A stretch of 10,035 nt of DNA from Candidatus Woesearchaeota archaeon (GTDB lineage: Archaea > Nanoarchaeota > Nanoarchaeia > Woesearchaeales > UBA11576). Below are positions 1 through 10,035 of the stretch, one piece after another. The stretch is taken from NCBI GenBank assembly GCA_013331125.1, contig DUGW01000069.1, positions 1,108 to 11,142 on the forward strand, read 5' to 3'. Position 1 is the stretch's first letter, and each line of letters opens with the position of its first letter. Both the position numbers and the translations under genes were made by a program. The notes under the pieces were generated by a model. It did no database searches. It was not told the DNA's origin and saw nothing but the letters and a program-made list of their open reading frames with translations.

Positions 1-496
1 TGTCGATCCACAGGTCATATTTGCTCTTGTCGAATATGTCCACATTATAGTATTTCTTGTATCTTATTGTGTCTGATCCTATCCTTTTCTTCAGGTTCTC
101 TGCCTTCTCTTCCACGCTCTCTGCCGCTTCCTCATTCCTCTCTTCCAGCATGCCTTTCTCATGCTGGTCTTTATGTATCCTTCTTGCCCCTTCCATTATG
201 TCCACTGCCAGGAATATCTTTATGCTTTCTGGTATGAAGTGGAATGCCATCCTTCCCTCTGCTATGAAGTTGTCCTCTTCTTTTCCCATCTTGACCAGGA
301 CCTTGTCCACCAGCTCGTCAGTCCATCTCTCTGTCTCTCCCAGTTTGTTGAACTCGTCGAGTGTCATCCCTCTCTCTTTCGCAGCTTTCCTCCTTATCTC
401 TCCCATGTATACTCTTTTGAGGCCAAGCTTCTCTGCTATGACTTTGGCTACAGTGCTCTTTCCAGAACCAGGGTGTCCGTTGAATGTTATCTTCAT
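1..496 (-). CDS. cmk: Cytidylate kinase (archaeal type), C-terminus cut by window edge
   Basis: Transfers phosphate from ATP to CMP/dCMP in the cytosol, for pyrimidine nucleotide supply and salvage. I translated the minus strand from the ATG at 496. The protein begins with a beta strand and a P-loop, GHPGSGKST, at residues 7-15. A helix rich in K/E follows, then an EGRMAFHF segment near residue 90 matching the EGRL region of archaeal Cmk. Near the edge come a lid-like charged helix and RYKKYYNVDIFDKSKYDLWID, the family's C-terminal signature region. About 165 codons are visible; archaeal Cmk is usually some 175-185 residues, so only a short tail is missing. An AGGTGG ribosome site lies about 9 bases before the ATG and a TATA element at 536-545. 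It is transcribed divergently from the tRNA methyltransferase gene. A generic adenylate/cytidylate kinase-like ATPase is the alternative. Confidence 0.85.
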   Translation of the reverse strand, partial: MKITFNGHPGSGKSTVAKVIAEKLGLKRVYMGEIRRKAAKERGMTLDEFNKLGETERWTDELVDKVLVKMGKEEDNFIAEGRMAFHFIPESIKIFLAVDIMEGARRIHKDQHEKGMLEERNEEAAESVEEKAENLKKRIGSDTIRYKKYYNVDIFDKSKYDLWID

Positions 497-535
497 CTTA
501 TCGACCACCTTTTGCACTGCCTGACAGACTCATGC

Positions 536-545
536 TTTAAATAAT
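536..545 (-). promoter_or_regulatory. TATA element of the cytidylate kinase gene
   Basis: Read on the minus strand this is ATTATTTAAA. It is centred about 44 bases before the ATG at 496, which predicts a start of transcription near 514 and a short leader of about 18 bases that still includes the AGGTGG ribosome site. Confidence 0.5.
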
Positions 546-607
546 GTGTGGTGTGGTGCTTTACCAAACCGAAAGCCCTACGTCAGATACCTCTCTCAGG
601 AACCGAC

Positions 608-620
608 AGTATTTAATATC
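608..620 (+). promoter_or_regulatory. TATA element of the tRNA methyltransferase gene (leaderless)
   Basis: AGTATTTAATATC is centred about 26 bases before the ATG at 641. In archaea transcription starts roughly 25-27 bases after the TATA centre, so the mRNA should begin at or next to the start codon. No Shine-Dalgarno sequence lies before the ATG, which agrees. Confidence 0.55.
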
Positions 621-640
621 CATCTTCTTTCAGTGTTCCC

Positions 641-1615
641 ATGAAGCGCATATTTCTCCTTTCAGGCGAGGATCTTGAACTTGCCAAGGCTGAGGTCCTC
701 GCACTCGCGGACCGGTCCAACAAGGACTGCCAGATGGTGGACAATGTCCTCATCCTTGAGGCAGACTTTGACTTCCGTCGTCTGGCCCTGACAAGAAAAG
801 TCTATGACTACCTGTTCGAATCCAATTACAAAGACCTCGATAAGACGATGGAAGACTTCGACTGGAATTCCGTATACGACAAGTCCTTCTCTCTCCGCAT
901 AACCAACGTAGGCAACTTCGCTTTTCATGAGACTGAGGCCCGTCTTGCCAGGCATATCTGGAAGAAGGTCCAGTCGCCGAGGGTTGACCTTGACTTTTCC
1001 CAGACAAAGATTGAGGTCATCGTCACAGAGAAGAAGATCTTCGTCGCTAGGCTGAACACTGAGCTTAAGCATGAGTTCCACAAGCGTCGCCCTCAGACCC
1101 GTCCTGAGCGTCACCCTACCACCATCAATCCCAAGCTCGCCAGGGCCATGGTCAATCTCACCGGTGTCCCTGTAGGCAAGGTCATCTATGACCCTTTCTG
1201 CGGCACTGGTGGCATCCTTATCGAGGCTGGTCTTATGCGTTTCAAGACCTTCGGCATGGACATAGACAGTGACATGTTGGAAAAGGCGCGTAAGAATCTC
1301 GAGTATTTCAAGATAAAGCATTTCCATCTTGAGCAGGGTGATGCCACCAAGATCTCGAACCTTGTCGATTATGTCGTCACCGATCTCCCTTACGGCCGCT
1401 CATCAAAGATAAGTCACGATCTGACCGATCTCTACGCGAGATTCCTCACAACGCTTGAGAACATCCTGCGTTACAAGGCAGTCATCATCTTCCCTAATTT
1501 CTTTGACCATCGTGCTCTGCTTAAGCGCACAAATTTTAAGGTCGAGAAGGAGTTCACCTGGTATGTGCATAAGAGTCTCAGCCGTAACATAGTCCTTTTG
1601 AGTAAGAAGAGATGA
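641..1615 (+). CDS. THUMP-domain tRNA (guanine-N2-)-methyltransferase, Trm11/TrmG10-like
   Basis: Predicted to methylate the exocyclic N2 of G10 in tRNA using S-adenosylmethionine. Residues 1 to about 145 form the N-terminal and THUMP RNA-binding region, ending in the THUMP-like stretch VIVTEKKIFVARLN (127-139). Next comes the linker KRRPQTRPERHPTTINPKLARAM (148-170), typical of this family. The Rossmann methyltransferase domain has motif I DPFCGTGGILIEA (184-196), the acidic ribose-binding GMDID (205-209), and motif IV TDLPYGRSS (247-255). The length of 324 aa is normal for archaeal Trm11/TrmG10. Motif IV reads DLPY where most archaeal members have DPPY. The ATG was chosen because the TATA element lies about 26 bases upstream. 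It converges on the next gene with a gap of 25 bases. Another THUMP methyltransferase such as a Trm14-like enzyme is possible. Confidence 0.85.
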   Translation: MKRIFLLSGEDLELAKAEVLALADRSNKDCQMVDNVLILEADFDFRRLALTRKVYDYLFESNYKDLDKTMEDFDWNSVYDKSFSLRITNVGNFAFHETEARLARHIWKKVQSPRVDLDFSQTKIEVIVTEKKIFVARLNTELKHEFHKRRPQTRPERHPTTINPKLARAMVNLTGVPVGKVIYDPFCGTGGILIEAGLMRFKTFGMDIDSDMLEKARKNLEYFKIKHFHLEQGDATKISNLVDYVVTDLPYGRSSKISHDLTDLYARFLTTLENILRYKAVIIFPNFFDHRALLKRTNFKVEKEFTWYVHKSLSRNIVLLSKKR

Positions 1616-1640
1616 TTATCGGCTGCGCGCCATCCCTTTT

Positions 1641-2780
1641 CTACAGCTCGAAGAAGTGTATCACGAGCATCACGAGTCCGACTATGACGACGAGCAGAAG
1701 TATTATGTCTGCTACGATGAGTCCTGCGAATCCCCAGTCAGTGCCTTTCTTCTTTGTCTGTGGTTCGAACGCTGATGGTGGCGGCACGTATCCGTTGTCC
1801 TTCACCACCACCTGGACCCCTTTGCCTTCTCCTGTGACCTGTTTGAACAGCTCTATGTTCCGGCTCCTCTCTCTTTGGTAATATTCCTCCTGGTCACCGT
1901 CCCAGTTGTCATCTCCGCTCTGCTTGTTGCTCTTTCCCTGCGAGCTGCTGTCGCTCTCTTGTTCCCAGCAGTCAGCTATCCTGAGTGTCTCGCTTTCTGT
2001 TATCTCGTCACCGTCATACTCGAGTATGAAGTCCAGCGTGTACTTTCCTTCGTTCCATCCTGATACATCTATCGTCCTTGTGAGTGTGTATTCATTGTCG
2101 TCAGAGTCGAATGCCTCTATCTCGAAGTCCTTTGAGAACAGCTCTCCTTTGTAGTCGCTCTCTATCCTGAACTCGACGTCTTCGTCATTCTCTCCTTTGT
2201 TCTCGACCTCTATTCTTACCCTTGCGGAATCTGAGCATGGTGAGGGATCATCTACTTCTATGTCTTTGAATATGAGTTCGTGCCTCTCCCTCTCTACCTC
2301 GACGTCTATGACCATCTCGTCTTCGTGGAGCTCTCCTTCCTCGTCATATCCTTGTACGGTTATCTCAAGTTCATAGTTCTGGTCTGAGTCTACATCCTCT
2401 GGTATGTCCCAGTCCCATCTTATTGTCTTGTATCCCTCAGCCCTTAGGTCGAATCTTGATGAGCTGTATGTCAGGTCATCGCCATCGTCTATGTCATGGA
2501 GCACCGCATTGATCTCGACATCCTCTATCCTCAGGGCGTCGTCACTGTCCCGGTCCCACATGTTCTCCACAGTGACCTCTATCTCTATCTCGGTGTCTGG
2601 TTCTACATACAGGTTTCCGCTTGATCCGGAACCTGAGAACTCCTGGTCACCATCGACATCTATCACTACTTTGTCTATGTCCAGTTTGTTTGCTGTGGCA
2701 AGAGCAGATGCTGAAAGGATGAATAGTGTCGATAAGAATATGACTGCAAGATGAGATGTCTTCATGTCTAATACCCCCAT
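1641..2780 (-). CDS. Exported acidic S-layer-like protein with C-terminal membrane anchor
   Basis: No enzyme motif is visible; this looks like a surface protein. Residues 1-30 form a signal peptide with a hydrophobic core (LAVIFLSTLFILSASALATA). Two beta-rich, D/E-rich segments follow, about 33-165 and 168-270, with Ig/CARDB-like phrasing such as EIEIEVTVEN and RVRIEVENKGENDEDVEFRI. The only two cysteines, 182 and 271, bracket the second domain and could form a disulfide. A polar S/Q/D/E linker (275-345, with PPP at 333-335) leads to one strong membrane helix (349-376) and a three-residue tail. The plan is therefore outside domain, stalk, anchor, as in DPANN proteins labelled putative S-layer. 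The start is uncertain: ATG 2780 fits a leaderless mRNA, while ATG 2765 has GGGGGT before it and gives a more typical signal peptide (MKTSHLAV). Confidence 0.75.
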   Translation of the reverse strand: MGVLDMKTSHLAVIFLSTLFILSASALATANKLDIDKVVIDVDGDQEFSGSGSSGNLYVEPDTEIEIEVTVENMWDRDSDDALRIEDVEINAVLHDIDDGDDLTYSSSRFDLRAEGYKTIRWDWDIPEDVDSDQNYELEITVQGYDEEGELHEDEMVIDVEVERERHELIFKDIEVDDPSPCSDSARVRIEVENKGENDEDVEFRIESDYKGELFSKDFEIEAFDSDDNEYTLTRTIDVSGWNEGKYTLDFILEYDGDEITESETLRIADCWEQESDSSSQGKSNKQSGDDNWDGDQEEYYQRERSRNIELFKQVTGEGKGVQVVVKDNGYVPPPSAFEPQTKKKGTDWGFAGLIVADIILLLVVIVGLVMLVIHFFEL

Positions 2781-2797
2781 GACTTGGTGGTGAATCT

Positions 2798-2810
2798 GAG
2801 TTTATATACC
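2798..2810 (-). promoter_or_regulatory. TATA element of the S-layer-like gene
   Basis: On the minus strand it reads GGTATATAAACTC, a near-ideal archaeal TATA box. Its centre is about 25 bases from the ATG at 2780, predicting a transcript that starts at that codon. Confidence 0.6.
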
Positions 2811-2843
2811 TTTTCTTCCTCTTTTTAAGTTATCCTTGCTCTG

Positions 2844-2862
2844 CTTAAAAACGTTTAAAAAC
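2844..2862 (+). promoter_or_regulatory. Tandem TATA-like elements before the DUF4013 gene
   Basis: Two copies of TTAAAAAC begin at 2845 and 2855, one helical turn apart. The upstream copy predicts a start near 2873, leaving the GGAGGTG site (2884-2890) inside the leader. The downstream copy would start transcription almost on top of that site, so the first is the more probable. Confidence 0.4.
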
Positions 2863-2883
2863 CTCGGAGATTTCCTTTCGTTT

Positions 2884-2890
2884 GGAGGTG
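2884..2890 (+). promoter_or_regulatory. Strong Shine-Dalgarno site of the DUF4013 gene
   Basis: GGAGGTG matches the anti-Shine-Dalgarno sequence of 16S rRNA and ends five bases before the ATG at 2896. It fixes this start codon. Confidence 0.7.
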
Positions 2891-2895
2891 TATAA

Positions 2896-3489
2896 ATGGC
2901 TAAAAAGACTCGTGCTGTTTCAGTGAAATCTTCAAGAGCTTCTGCCAAAGGTCTGGCGATAGGTGATGCTCTGCGTTATCCTTGGGGTGTGCCGGGCAGG
3001 CTCTGGAATATATTGTGGATTCTGGTCCCTATACTTGGTATCTTCGCCTTGGCCGGTTATGGTATCCGCATCGCGCAGGCCATCATCCGCGGCAATAAGA
3101 GTGAGCTTCCCCCTTTCGGTGGTTTCTGGGATAATTGCAGGACCGGATTTATGCTGATAATCAGGCTGGTCCCGGTCTATATCATCGTCGCTCTCTTGGG
3201 CATGATCCCTTTTGTCGGGCAGCTGTTGAACATCCTTATCAGTCTGTTCATCATGCCTTATCTTGTGCTCAACACCATGATGAAGCAGAATATCAGTGCT
3301 AGTTTCGCATTCAGTGATGCTCTGAATGCTGTCACTAAGGATATCGGCGGCTACATAATGGTTGTCCTGAAGACCATCGTCTATTATTTGGTCTATGGGT
3401 TGGCCTGTCTTATCCTGATAGGTATCCCCTGTCTTGCATTCGGCGGCATCATCTTCTATGCAGAATGGTTCAGCAGTAACAGCAAGTAG
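2896..3489 (+). CDS. DUF4013 family integral membrane protein
   Basis: Function unknown; a small polytopic membrane protein common in archaea. The 197 residues start with a basic, cytosolic N-terminus (MAKKTRAVSVKSSRASAKG). DALRYPW (24-30) and the segment GYGIRIAQAIIRGNKSELPPFGGF follow (54-77), the phrasing typical of DUF4013. Hydrophobic helices are visible at about 36-57, 83-104, 106-126 and one or two between 150 and 188; the tail is short and polar. The ATG is secure because GGAGGTG lies six bases before it. It diverges from the S-layer-like gene and converges on metK. Close neighbours do not suggest a pathway. The family is recognised from pattern, not from a search. Confidence 0.75.
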   Translation: MAKKTRAVSVKSSRASAKGLAIGDALRYPWGVPGRLWNILWILVPILGIFALAGYGIRIAQAIIRGNKSELPPFGGFWDNCRTGFMLIIRLVPVYIIVALLGMIPFVGQLLNILISLFIMPYLVLNTMMKQNISASFAFSDALNAVTKDIGGYIMVVLKTIVYYLVYGLACLILIGIPCLAFGGIIFYAEWFSSNSK

Positions 3490-3500
3490 TTGAGAAGATA

Positions 3501-3545
3501 GGGAAAAAATAATTTATTGAAATCATTTATTGTTTTTGTTTTTCT
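3501..3545. terminator. Bidirectional T-tract terminator between convergent genes
   Basis: Between the stop at 3489 and the metK stop at 3552, the plus strand carries T-runs at about 3532-3544 (TGTTTTTGTTTTTC). The minus strand carries TTATTTTTTCCC (3501-3512 reversed). Archaeal termination needs T-runs rather than a strong hairpin, so each strand has a plausible stop signal. A direct repeat ATTTATTG occurs at 3512-3519 and 3525-3532. Confidence 0.5.
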
Positions 3546-3551
3546 CTCGGA

Positions 3552-4775
3552 TCACTTGCCGTCGAGAGGTACCTCTTCTCCTGTCAGTGCTGGTTTTCCT
3601 ACTATTCCTGCCTCTTTTCTCAGGACCTCTACCTTGTCTGTCTTCTCCCATGTGAAGTCAGGGTCATTCCTCCCGAAGTGTCCGTATGCTGCTGTCTTCT
3701 GGTATATCGGTCTGCGCAGGTCAAGTACCTTCAGTATGTCTGCTGGTTTCAGAGGGAAATGCTTGTCCACCAGCTCTGCTATCTTGTTCTCGTCGATCCT
3801 GTTTGTCCCGAAGCAGTGTGTCAGCACGCTCACCGGCTTTGCCACGCCTATCGCGTATGCGAGTTGTACTTCGCATTTGTCTGCGAGTCCTGCAGCGACG
3901 ACATTCTTCGCGATGTAGCGCGCAGCATAGGCTGCTGACCTGTCCACCTTGGTAGGGTCCTTTCCTGAGAAAGCTCCGCCGCCATGTGATCCGTGTCCTC
4001 CGTATGTGTCGACGATTATCTTTCGGCCGGTCAGTCCTGCGTCTCCGACAGGTCCTCCGATCTCGAATGAGCCAGTAGGGTTTACGTAGTATTTTGTCTT
4101 CTCATCGACCCATTTTCCGCATACCGGTTTGATGACCTTCTCGATCACATCCTTCTTTATCTGTTCATGCGGTATCTTTGGTTTGTGCTGTGTCGACAGG
4201 ACTATCGCGTCTGCTCTCAGCGGTTTTCCCCTGTCGTACTCTATTGTCACCTGTGATTTTGCGTCTGGTCTGAGGTATGGTATCTCCCCGCTTCTTCTCA
4301 GCTCGGCCAGCTTCAGCAGCAGTTTGTGTGACAGCACCAGCGGCAGTGGCATCAGTTCTGGTGTCTCGTTTGTCGCGTATCCGAACATCAGTCCCTGGTC
4401 TCCTGCTCCCTGTTCTGCCCCTTCTTTGCCTTCTGCTTGTTTGGCATCGACTCCTTGTGCGATGTCTGGGCTCTGTTTGCTCACCAGTATCTCTATTTTT
4501 ACGCCTTCTGGGTCGAATCCGCAGTCTGCTGTGTATCCTATCCTCTTTATCACGCTTCTGGCTATCTTCTCGAAGTCGAGGTCTGCCTTTGTCGTGATCT
4601 CTCCTGCGATCACCAGGTGGTTGTCTTTCACCAGGCATTCGCATGCGACTCTTGAGTAAGGGTCGACTGAGAAACAGGCATCAAGTACTGCGTCAGATAT
4701 CTGGTCACATACCTTGTCTGGATGACCTTCACTGACTGATTCGCTCGTGAATAGGTATTTTCCGTTGAGCGTCAT
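3552..4775 (-). CDS. metK: S-adenosylmethionine synthetase, bacterial/eukaryotic type
   Basis: Makes S-adenosylmethionine from methionine and ATP in the cytosol. The 407 residues contain the full canonical set: [13 protein letters not shown] (17-29) with the catalytic His18, Asp20 and Lys21; [11 protein letters not shown] (123-133); [10 protein letters not shown] (168-177); [17 protein letters not shown] (244-260); and [16 protein letters not shown] (265-280), the phosphate- and metal-binding loop. The length is slightly above the usual 380-400. Most archaea use a different, highly diverged archaeal MAT (COG1812), whereas this one resembles bacterial MetK, implying transfer in an ancestor. 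The start is supported by GAGGTGGTG just before the ATG. The predicted leader of about 75 bases is long for this window, where several genes look leaderless. It converges on the DUF4013 gene. Confidence 0.97.
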   Translation of the reverse strand: MTLNGKYLFTSESVSEGHPDKVCDQISDAVLDACFSVDPYSRVACECLVKDNHLVIAGEITTKADLDFEKIARSVIKRIGYTADCGFDPEGVKIEILVSKQSPDIAQGVDAKQAEGKEGAEQGAGDQGLMFGYATNETPELMPLPLVLSHKLLLKLAELRRSGEIPYLRPDAKSQVTIEYDRGKPLRADAIVLSTQHKPKIPHEQIKKDVIEKVIKPVCGKWVDEKTKYYVNPTGSFEIGGPVGDAGLTGRKIIVDTYGGHGSHGGGAFSGKDPTKVDRSAAYAARYIAKNVVAAGLADKCEVQLAYAIGVAKPVSVLTHCFGTNRIDENKIAELVDKHFPLKPADILKVLDLRRPIYQKTAAYGHFGRNDPDFTWEKTDKVEVLRKEAGIVGKPALTGEEVPLDGK

Positions 4776-7700
4776 TTCACACCACCTCTATCTTGTCATG
4801 TCATTGTCATGACTTTTTCTTTTTTGTCTTTTTTCTGCGGCTTCCGCCGACACTGTCTGCGAGAAAACTGGAGATATTTAAACTTGATTGAAAGGATTAT
4901 TCTTATCGGAATACTCGGTGCGTGTCTTTACGGAAATGCATCACGCTTAATGCTCCTTCTGCAGGTTCTATGCCCATCAGTCCGTACTCTCTCATGAAAA
5001 GCAGTTTGCTCATCTCCGGACTTGATGAATATACCTTTGCGCTTACAGGCATGCCTCTGCTTTTTGCCTCTTCATCTATCTTTGTGATAAATTCTTTTCC
5101 TACCCCTTGCCTTCGGTATCTCTGGTGCACTGCCATTATCCAGCAGTAGAATTCTCCTTCTCTCTCGAATGCTATGGCATCGCCTATGAGACGGTCCTCG
5201 TCTTTGGCTAGGAGTATGTGGGCTTCAACATCACTGAGTCGTGTCTCGTACTGTTCCCGGGAATATGGTTCCCACAGGTATATGGGTTTGAAGATCCTAT
5301 GATTCAGCTCAACTATTGCTTTCAGGTCTTCCTTGTTTCCTCGTTCTATCTTTATGTTCTGCATATGTCTGCTGTCTTTTCGGTGATTTTTATTTTTTCC
5401 CATACTTTTTTAAACTCTGATTGTTCTTTCCACCCTATGATCCTCATTGACGTCCACGCGCACCTTGAACTCTTCGGTGATGGGCTAGACGCAGTCATCC
5501 AGCGTGCCAAGGCAGCCGGCGTGAAGAAGATAGTCGCTCAGGGTGTCAACCCTTACACTAACCGTCAGGTCCTTGACATCGCAGAGCGTTATGACATTGT
5601 CGAACCTGCTCTCGGCATCTATCCCCAGGATGCTCTCAAGCGCGAGGTGGAGTCTGAAGGTGATGACCATCCCTTCCAGGTGACTGACTTCGACTTTGAT
5701 GAAGAACTCAGGTTCATAGAGCGCTCCAAACCTGTCGCGCTTGGAGAGATCGGCCTTGATTACAAGAACTGCACTGATCCTGACCAGCAGAAAGAGCGTT
5801 TCGTGAAGTTCATCGGACTCGGCAGGAAGCTTGACATCCCTCTTATCATCCACAGCAGGAAGGCTGAGCAGGATGTCATTGATCTTCTTGAGCAGAACGG
5901 CGCGAAGAAGGTCATCCTCCATTGCTTCTCTGGTAAGTTGAAGCTTGTCAAACGCGCCGCAGACCTTGGTTACTCTTTCAGCGTCCCCACAAATATCGTC
6001 CGCTCTGAGCATTTCCAGAAGATGGTCGAGATGGTCAACATCTCCCAACTCTTGACAGAGACTGATGCCCCTTACCTGAGTCCTTTCCCTGACAGGAAGA
6101 ACGAACCTGCCTTCATCATCGAGACCATAAAGGTCATGGCGAGGATCAAAGGTATGACCGAAGAGGACGTCGCCAACAACATCTTCATGAACTATCAACG
6201 TCTTTTCTGAGGCCAGAAATCATGAAGTTTTGAGAATGTCTCTTTTGCCTGTTCCTTATTCTCTACGCCGACAACTATTGTTTTTATTGTCGGGATATCT
6301 TTTATGAAATTGACTGATTTTGCAATATCAAATCCCTCTGGACTTTGGAATACTCTGTAAGCAGTAACTGGTTTGTTTGCATATTTCAGTTTTTCAAGTG
6401 CTGTGTCAAGGTCAGGGAACGCCTCGTGCCTGTTTATCCACACCCATGTGCCTGCCACACCAAGTTTTTCAATCACATCAAGTGCTCCTCCGCCTTCGCA
6501 CATGCCTAGTGGTATCATGCCTTCCTTTCTGACGATCTTTATCTCTTTTTTTATTATATCTTCACGTTCAAGTATTGCCAACGCACTTATTCCTATGTTT
6601 CCTACTAACGCAAAGTCGCAGAAATCTTTGAATCTCAAGACACTTTCAGAATACTCTTTCTCATCTAGCCTTATGTTTTTTATATCTTCCTTCGCGAAAG
6701 CTTCTTCATTGCCCTTTAGCCATTTATGGTCTTGCTGACAACCATTGATGTCAGCCACCGAACGCGCCAATCTTTTAAGGTTCTTTTCCTCCCACAAGGA
6801 CTCTTTCCCTACATAGTAATTTGTTTGCCAGTGGTGGTTGGAGATGCATGCAACATCCTGATTCTCACGCTTGAATCTTTTCAATACCTTGATTAATGTT
6901 TCGTGCGGCGACATGGAAAAACCACGCACTCCCAAAGAATAAGCAGTTTCGAGACATCCTCTATATGCGTTTGCTCTTTCTTCTTCTGTTTCAAACTTAT
7001 CTTTACTGAACCAACCGGTGAACTTGTCCTCACCCATGATGACTGTGGGGTAATCCTTGCCTTCAAGTTGGATGAAAGGGAATGTTTGCATGACCTGGTC
7101 AATTTTTCTGTATTATTTATACCTTTTCCCCTGATCCCAAAACATGACTTTTCTGTCCCACTATTATACACCGAACCGACGACGTATTTATAAATGCTGG
7201 GCTCCTATCTACGCCTGTTTATGTGCTATTGTCACAATCAAAAGAGAGATACGATTTTAGGAGGGATATAAAATGGCGATGAAGACTGTACCTAAGAAGG
7301 CTCCGCAGCCTGCAGCTGCTAATGCTCCTGCAGCAAGCAAGGATGAGCAGATAGGTTTCCATAAGGGCGCTCTTTCCACTTTGGCTAAAGAGCGTGAAGA
7401 GATGCTGAAGATACTTTCAATTGTTGAGCAGTTGATGCAGATGCATGTCTCTGCCCTGAAGCAGCTTGGTGTCGATCTTGAGAAGATGGCAGCCTCTGCG
7501 CAGAAAGCTGGCAAGGGCAAGCCTCTCGAGCATCAGCTCAGATAAATATTTTATTTTCACTTTTTTCCGGAAAAGAGGCATGTTCTGGGTCAGTTTTGTC
7601 ACGTTATATTGTTGTCAGCCCCAATATTGCTTATTAACTCTCATGACATGATATGTTACGACACGTCGGCGAAGACCGACAATGTCACAGGTGAGGGTAT

Positions 7701-10035
7701 ATGAGCGATAAAGAAAGACCTAGACTTGAGGTGATTGCAGGCGAGCTTTCCGATGATAAGGTCAGGGAGAAAGCGATCAACCCTGGCAAGAAGGCCTACA
7801 TGTCTTTTGGCCAGGAAAAGCTCAAGGTCGATGATTATGCGGGCTTCATGAAGGAGATCACGCGTTTCATGGCCCATTATGAGAAATCAGTCAATGGCGG
7901 GGACCTTCCTGAGCAGATGGCTTTTGGCCGTGCCCAGGAGATACTCGCTGCCGCTTTCCAGAAGGAAGGTGGTTATGAGGGTGCTTACAAGGCTGCAAGG
8001 AAGGACCTTCCTGCTGTCTTCGAGCGTATGGCCAATGCTCTTGAGCAGAGGGCTGTTCACCAATACCAGAATTCGGTGCTGGCCAAGGTGGATCCTTTCG
8101 ATTGGGACACTCATGTCTCGATGGCTAACCAGTACATCGACAGGATGAAGGCCTTTGCGCCTGATGTCAAGATGAAGAGCGCTGAGCAGATGGCGCATAA
8201 TTGGCAGGGCCTGGCGATTGACTACGCAAACATGCAGGGTCAGGCCAAGTCTCAGCTCAAGGCCTACAACCCGAAAGCCGCTTAAGCAAACAGGTTTTGC
8301 CAAATCTTTTGTTTTTGGCTTTGAGAATCACCAGATGTTGTGAAGATGACTCCGGAAAGAGCATATGTCGGAAAGGGTATCTCCGGTAAAGATGCCGGTT
8401 CTTTTGATAGTTACATCTCTTCTAAGGCCCACGCCTCCGGATCTGAAGATTCTCTTCTCTACGGTATCACAAGGAAGGCCATAGAGGGATGTTTCACCTC
8501 TCCTTTCAGCGACGTGACTGACCGTCTTGTCGAGGATACTTATCGGAGTGTCTCGAGTATCACTCCTGATTATGGTGGGAGGAAGGAGATGCTTGACACC
8601 TACAGGAAAGAGCGTCTGAACTATGAGGTGATCGCTGCCAAGGGTAACCTCACTGAGGTCACCCGCAGGCTTCATGGCGTCACTGATCCTGACAAGGTGA
8701 ACAATCTCAGGAGGAATGTCTATAGGAATGTCGACCTTGACATGGTGAATTACGCCAGGCCATGGAAGCAACAGCAATCCCTTGCTGATTCTTATAAGAA
8801 CCCTTTGTCATCTGAGACTATCGAGTCTACTCTTAGGTCTAGTCTCAGCAGCTACAGGGAGAATCTCCATCCTAATGTCTACAATGACCTGAGCGAACAG
8901 ATATCACGTTATTCTCCTCAGCTTGCTGAGGATCTTGGCCGGTATGTCCAGACCAACCAGAATCTCGTCAGGGATTGGGTCGATCAGACCAAGGGCATGA
9001 CCCTTCAGGATTCGATGCAGTATGTCGAGAGGAATGTCATCATGCTTGCTTTTGAGAATGCTGGCTTTGATAAGGCCAAGGCTGCTAAGTATCTCAAGGA
9101 TTCGAGGGAGACTCTCAACCGGCGTATCCGCGAGTTGGGCCTCAAGGAGGAACTGGAGTCTGCTGAGAGGAAGAAGCAGCGGGTTGATGGTCATAGAAAG
9201 CCAACAGATGTCGCTTCAGCGAAGCCAGTCGTCTCTGATGTCGACCGTATGCGTGAGCTGATTGCTGAGAAGCAGAGGTCTCTTGAGGCAGAGGCACAAA
9301 GGCCTAGGAAGACAAAGCAGAAGAAGGTCGACTTCCCTGTCTTTGAGGAATATCTTGAGCTTGCTGCTTGATTCTCTTATCCCTCAACACCCCTTCACAA
9401 CAAGATTTAAATACTATCTTCCTTCCTTTCTATCTTGTTTTGAGGTGATATCATCATGGTCGTTAAGAATAAGCCTTCCACATCCGATTCTGATAAGGAG
9501 CTGCTGAAATATCTTGATGAGGCTGTCAAGCTTGAGAAGAGCTCCATGACTTTCTATTCTACTGCCAGGAACAAGGTCTCTAACTTCAATATGAAGGCGC
9601 TCCTTAACGCTTTCCTGACTGTTGAGGTCGAGCACTTGATTGCCGTAACCATGGTCCGGGATCTGGTCAAGTCCAGGCATACTGCAGAGGCGGTTAGAGA
9701 GGCCAAGAAGTTCAGGCATACGACTCCTGCCAATCCTTTCAAGGATATGGTCCAGTGGGAGAAGCTGACACGCAGTTACGGTTCTGACATCTTCACTTTG
9801 TTCAAGGGTGCCGAGGATCTTGAGACCCGCGCCGAAGAGTTCTATCTGGGCGCTGCCAAGAACGTGAAGAACCCCGAACTTAAGGCTTTCCTGAAGCGCT
9901 TTGCAGCCGACGAGGCCCGCCATCGCAGGTTCCTCCAGCAGCATAAGGAGGCAGTCTATAATGATGGCTACTGGTTGGGCATCGATCATGTGAGGCTCCA
10001 GACCTGATATTTTTCTTTTCATCTTTCTTTTCATC

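Overview
The window looks like a piece of an archaeal chromosome, most likely from the DPANN group (Woesearchaeota-like; lineage inferred from gene style only). Evidence: nearly every gene start has an archaeal TATA-type element (TTTAAATA, TATATAAA, TTTATAAA). In several cases the element lies 26-27 bases from the start codon, which predicts leaderless mRNAs; the other genes have GGAGGTG-type Shine-Dalgarno sites. Gene content fits: an archaeal-type cytidylate kinase, an archaeal THUMP tRNA methyltransferase, a DUF4013 membrane protein and an S-layer-like exported protein with one C-terminal anchor. No CRISPR array, insertion sequence, rRNA or tRNA was recognised, and no gene-free stretch exceeds about 180 bases.

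Layout. Bases 1-496 (minus) hold a cytidylate kinase cut by the window edge; it diverges from a Trm11/TrmG10-like tRNA m2G10 methyltransferase (641-1615, plus). The methyltransferase converges on an acidic secreted/anchored protein (1641-2780, minus), which diverges from a DUF4013 membrane protein (2896-3489, plus). That gene converges on a bacterial-type S-adenosylmethionine synthetase, MetK (3552-4775, minus). Upstream of metK is a GNAT acetyltransferase (minus) that shares one palindromic TATA region with the divergent TatD-family metal hydrolase (5437-6210, plus). TatD overlaps by 16 bases the end of a convergent, clearly AT-richer gene for a predicted TIM-barrel protein (6195-7091, minus).

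The right third (7273-10007) is all on the plus strand: a 90-aa alanine/lysine-rich helical protein, a 194-aa cysteine-free helical protein, a 343-aa protein with a Fis/NtrC-type helix-turn-helix near its C-terminal third, and a rubrerythrin-like diiron protein. The first three have no family I recognise apart from that helix-turn-helix. This orphan block, with candidate operators near its promoters, is the most likely place for something undescribed.

Functional links: MetK makes the S-adenosylmethionine used by the tRNA methyltransferase, but the two genes are not co-transcribed. The rest of the left side is housekeeping. In the right block, a DNA-binding protein beside a diiron protein suggests, without proving, a stress- or redox-related regulon.
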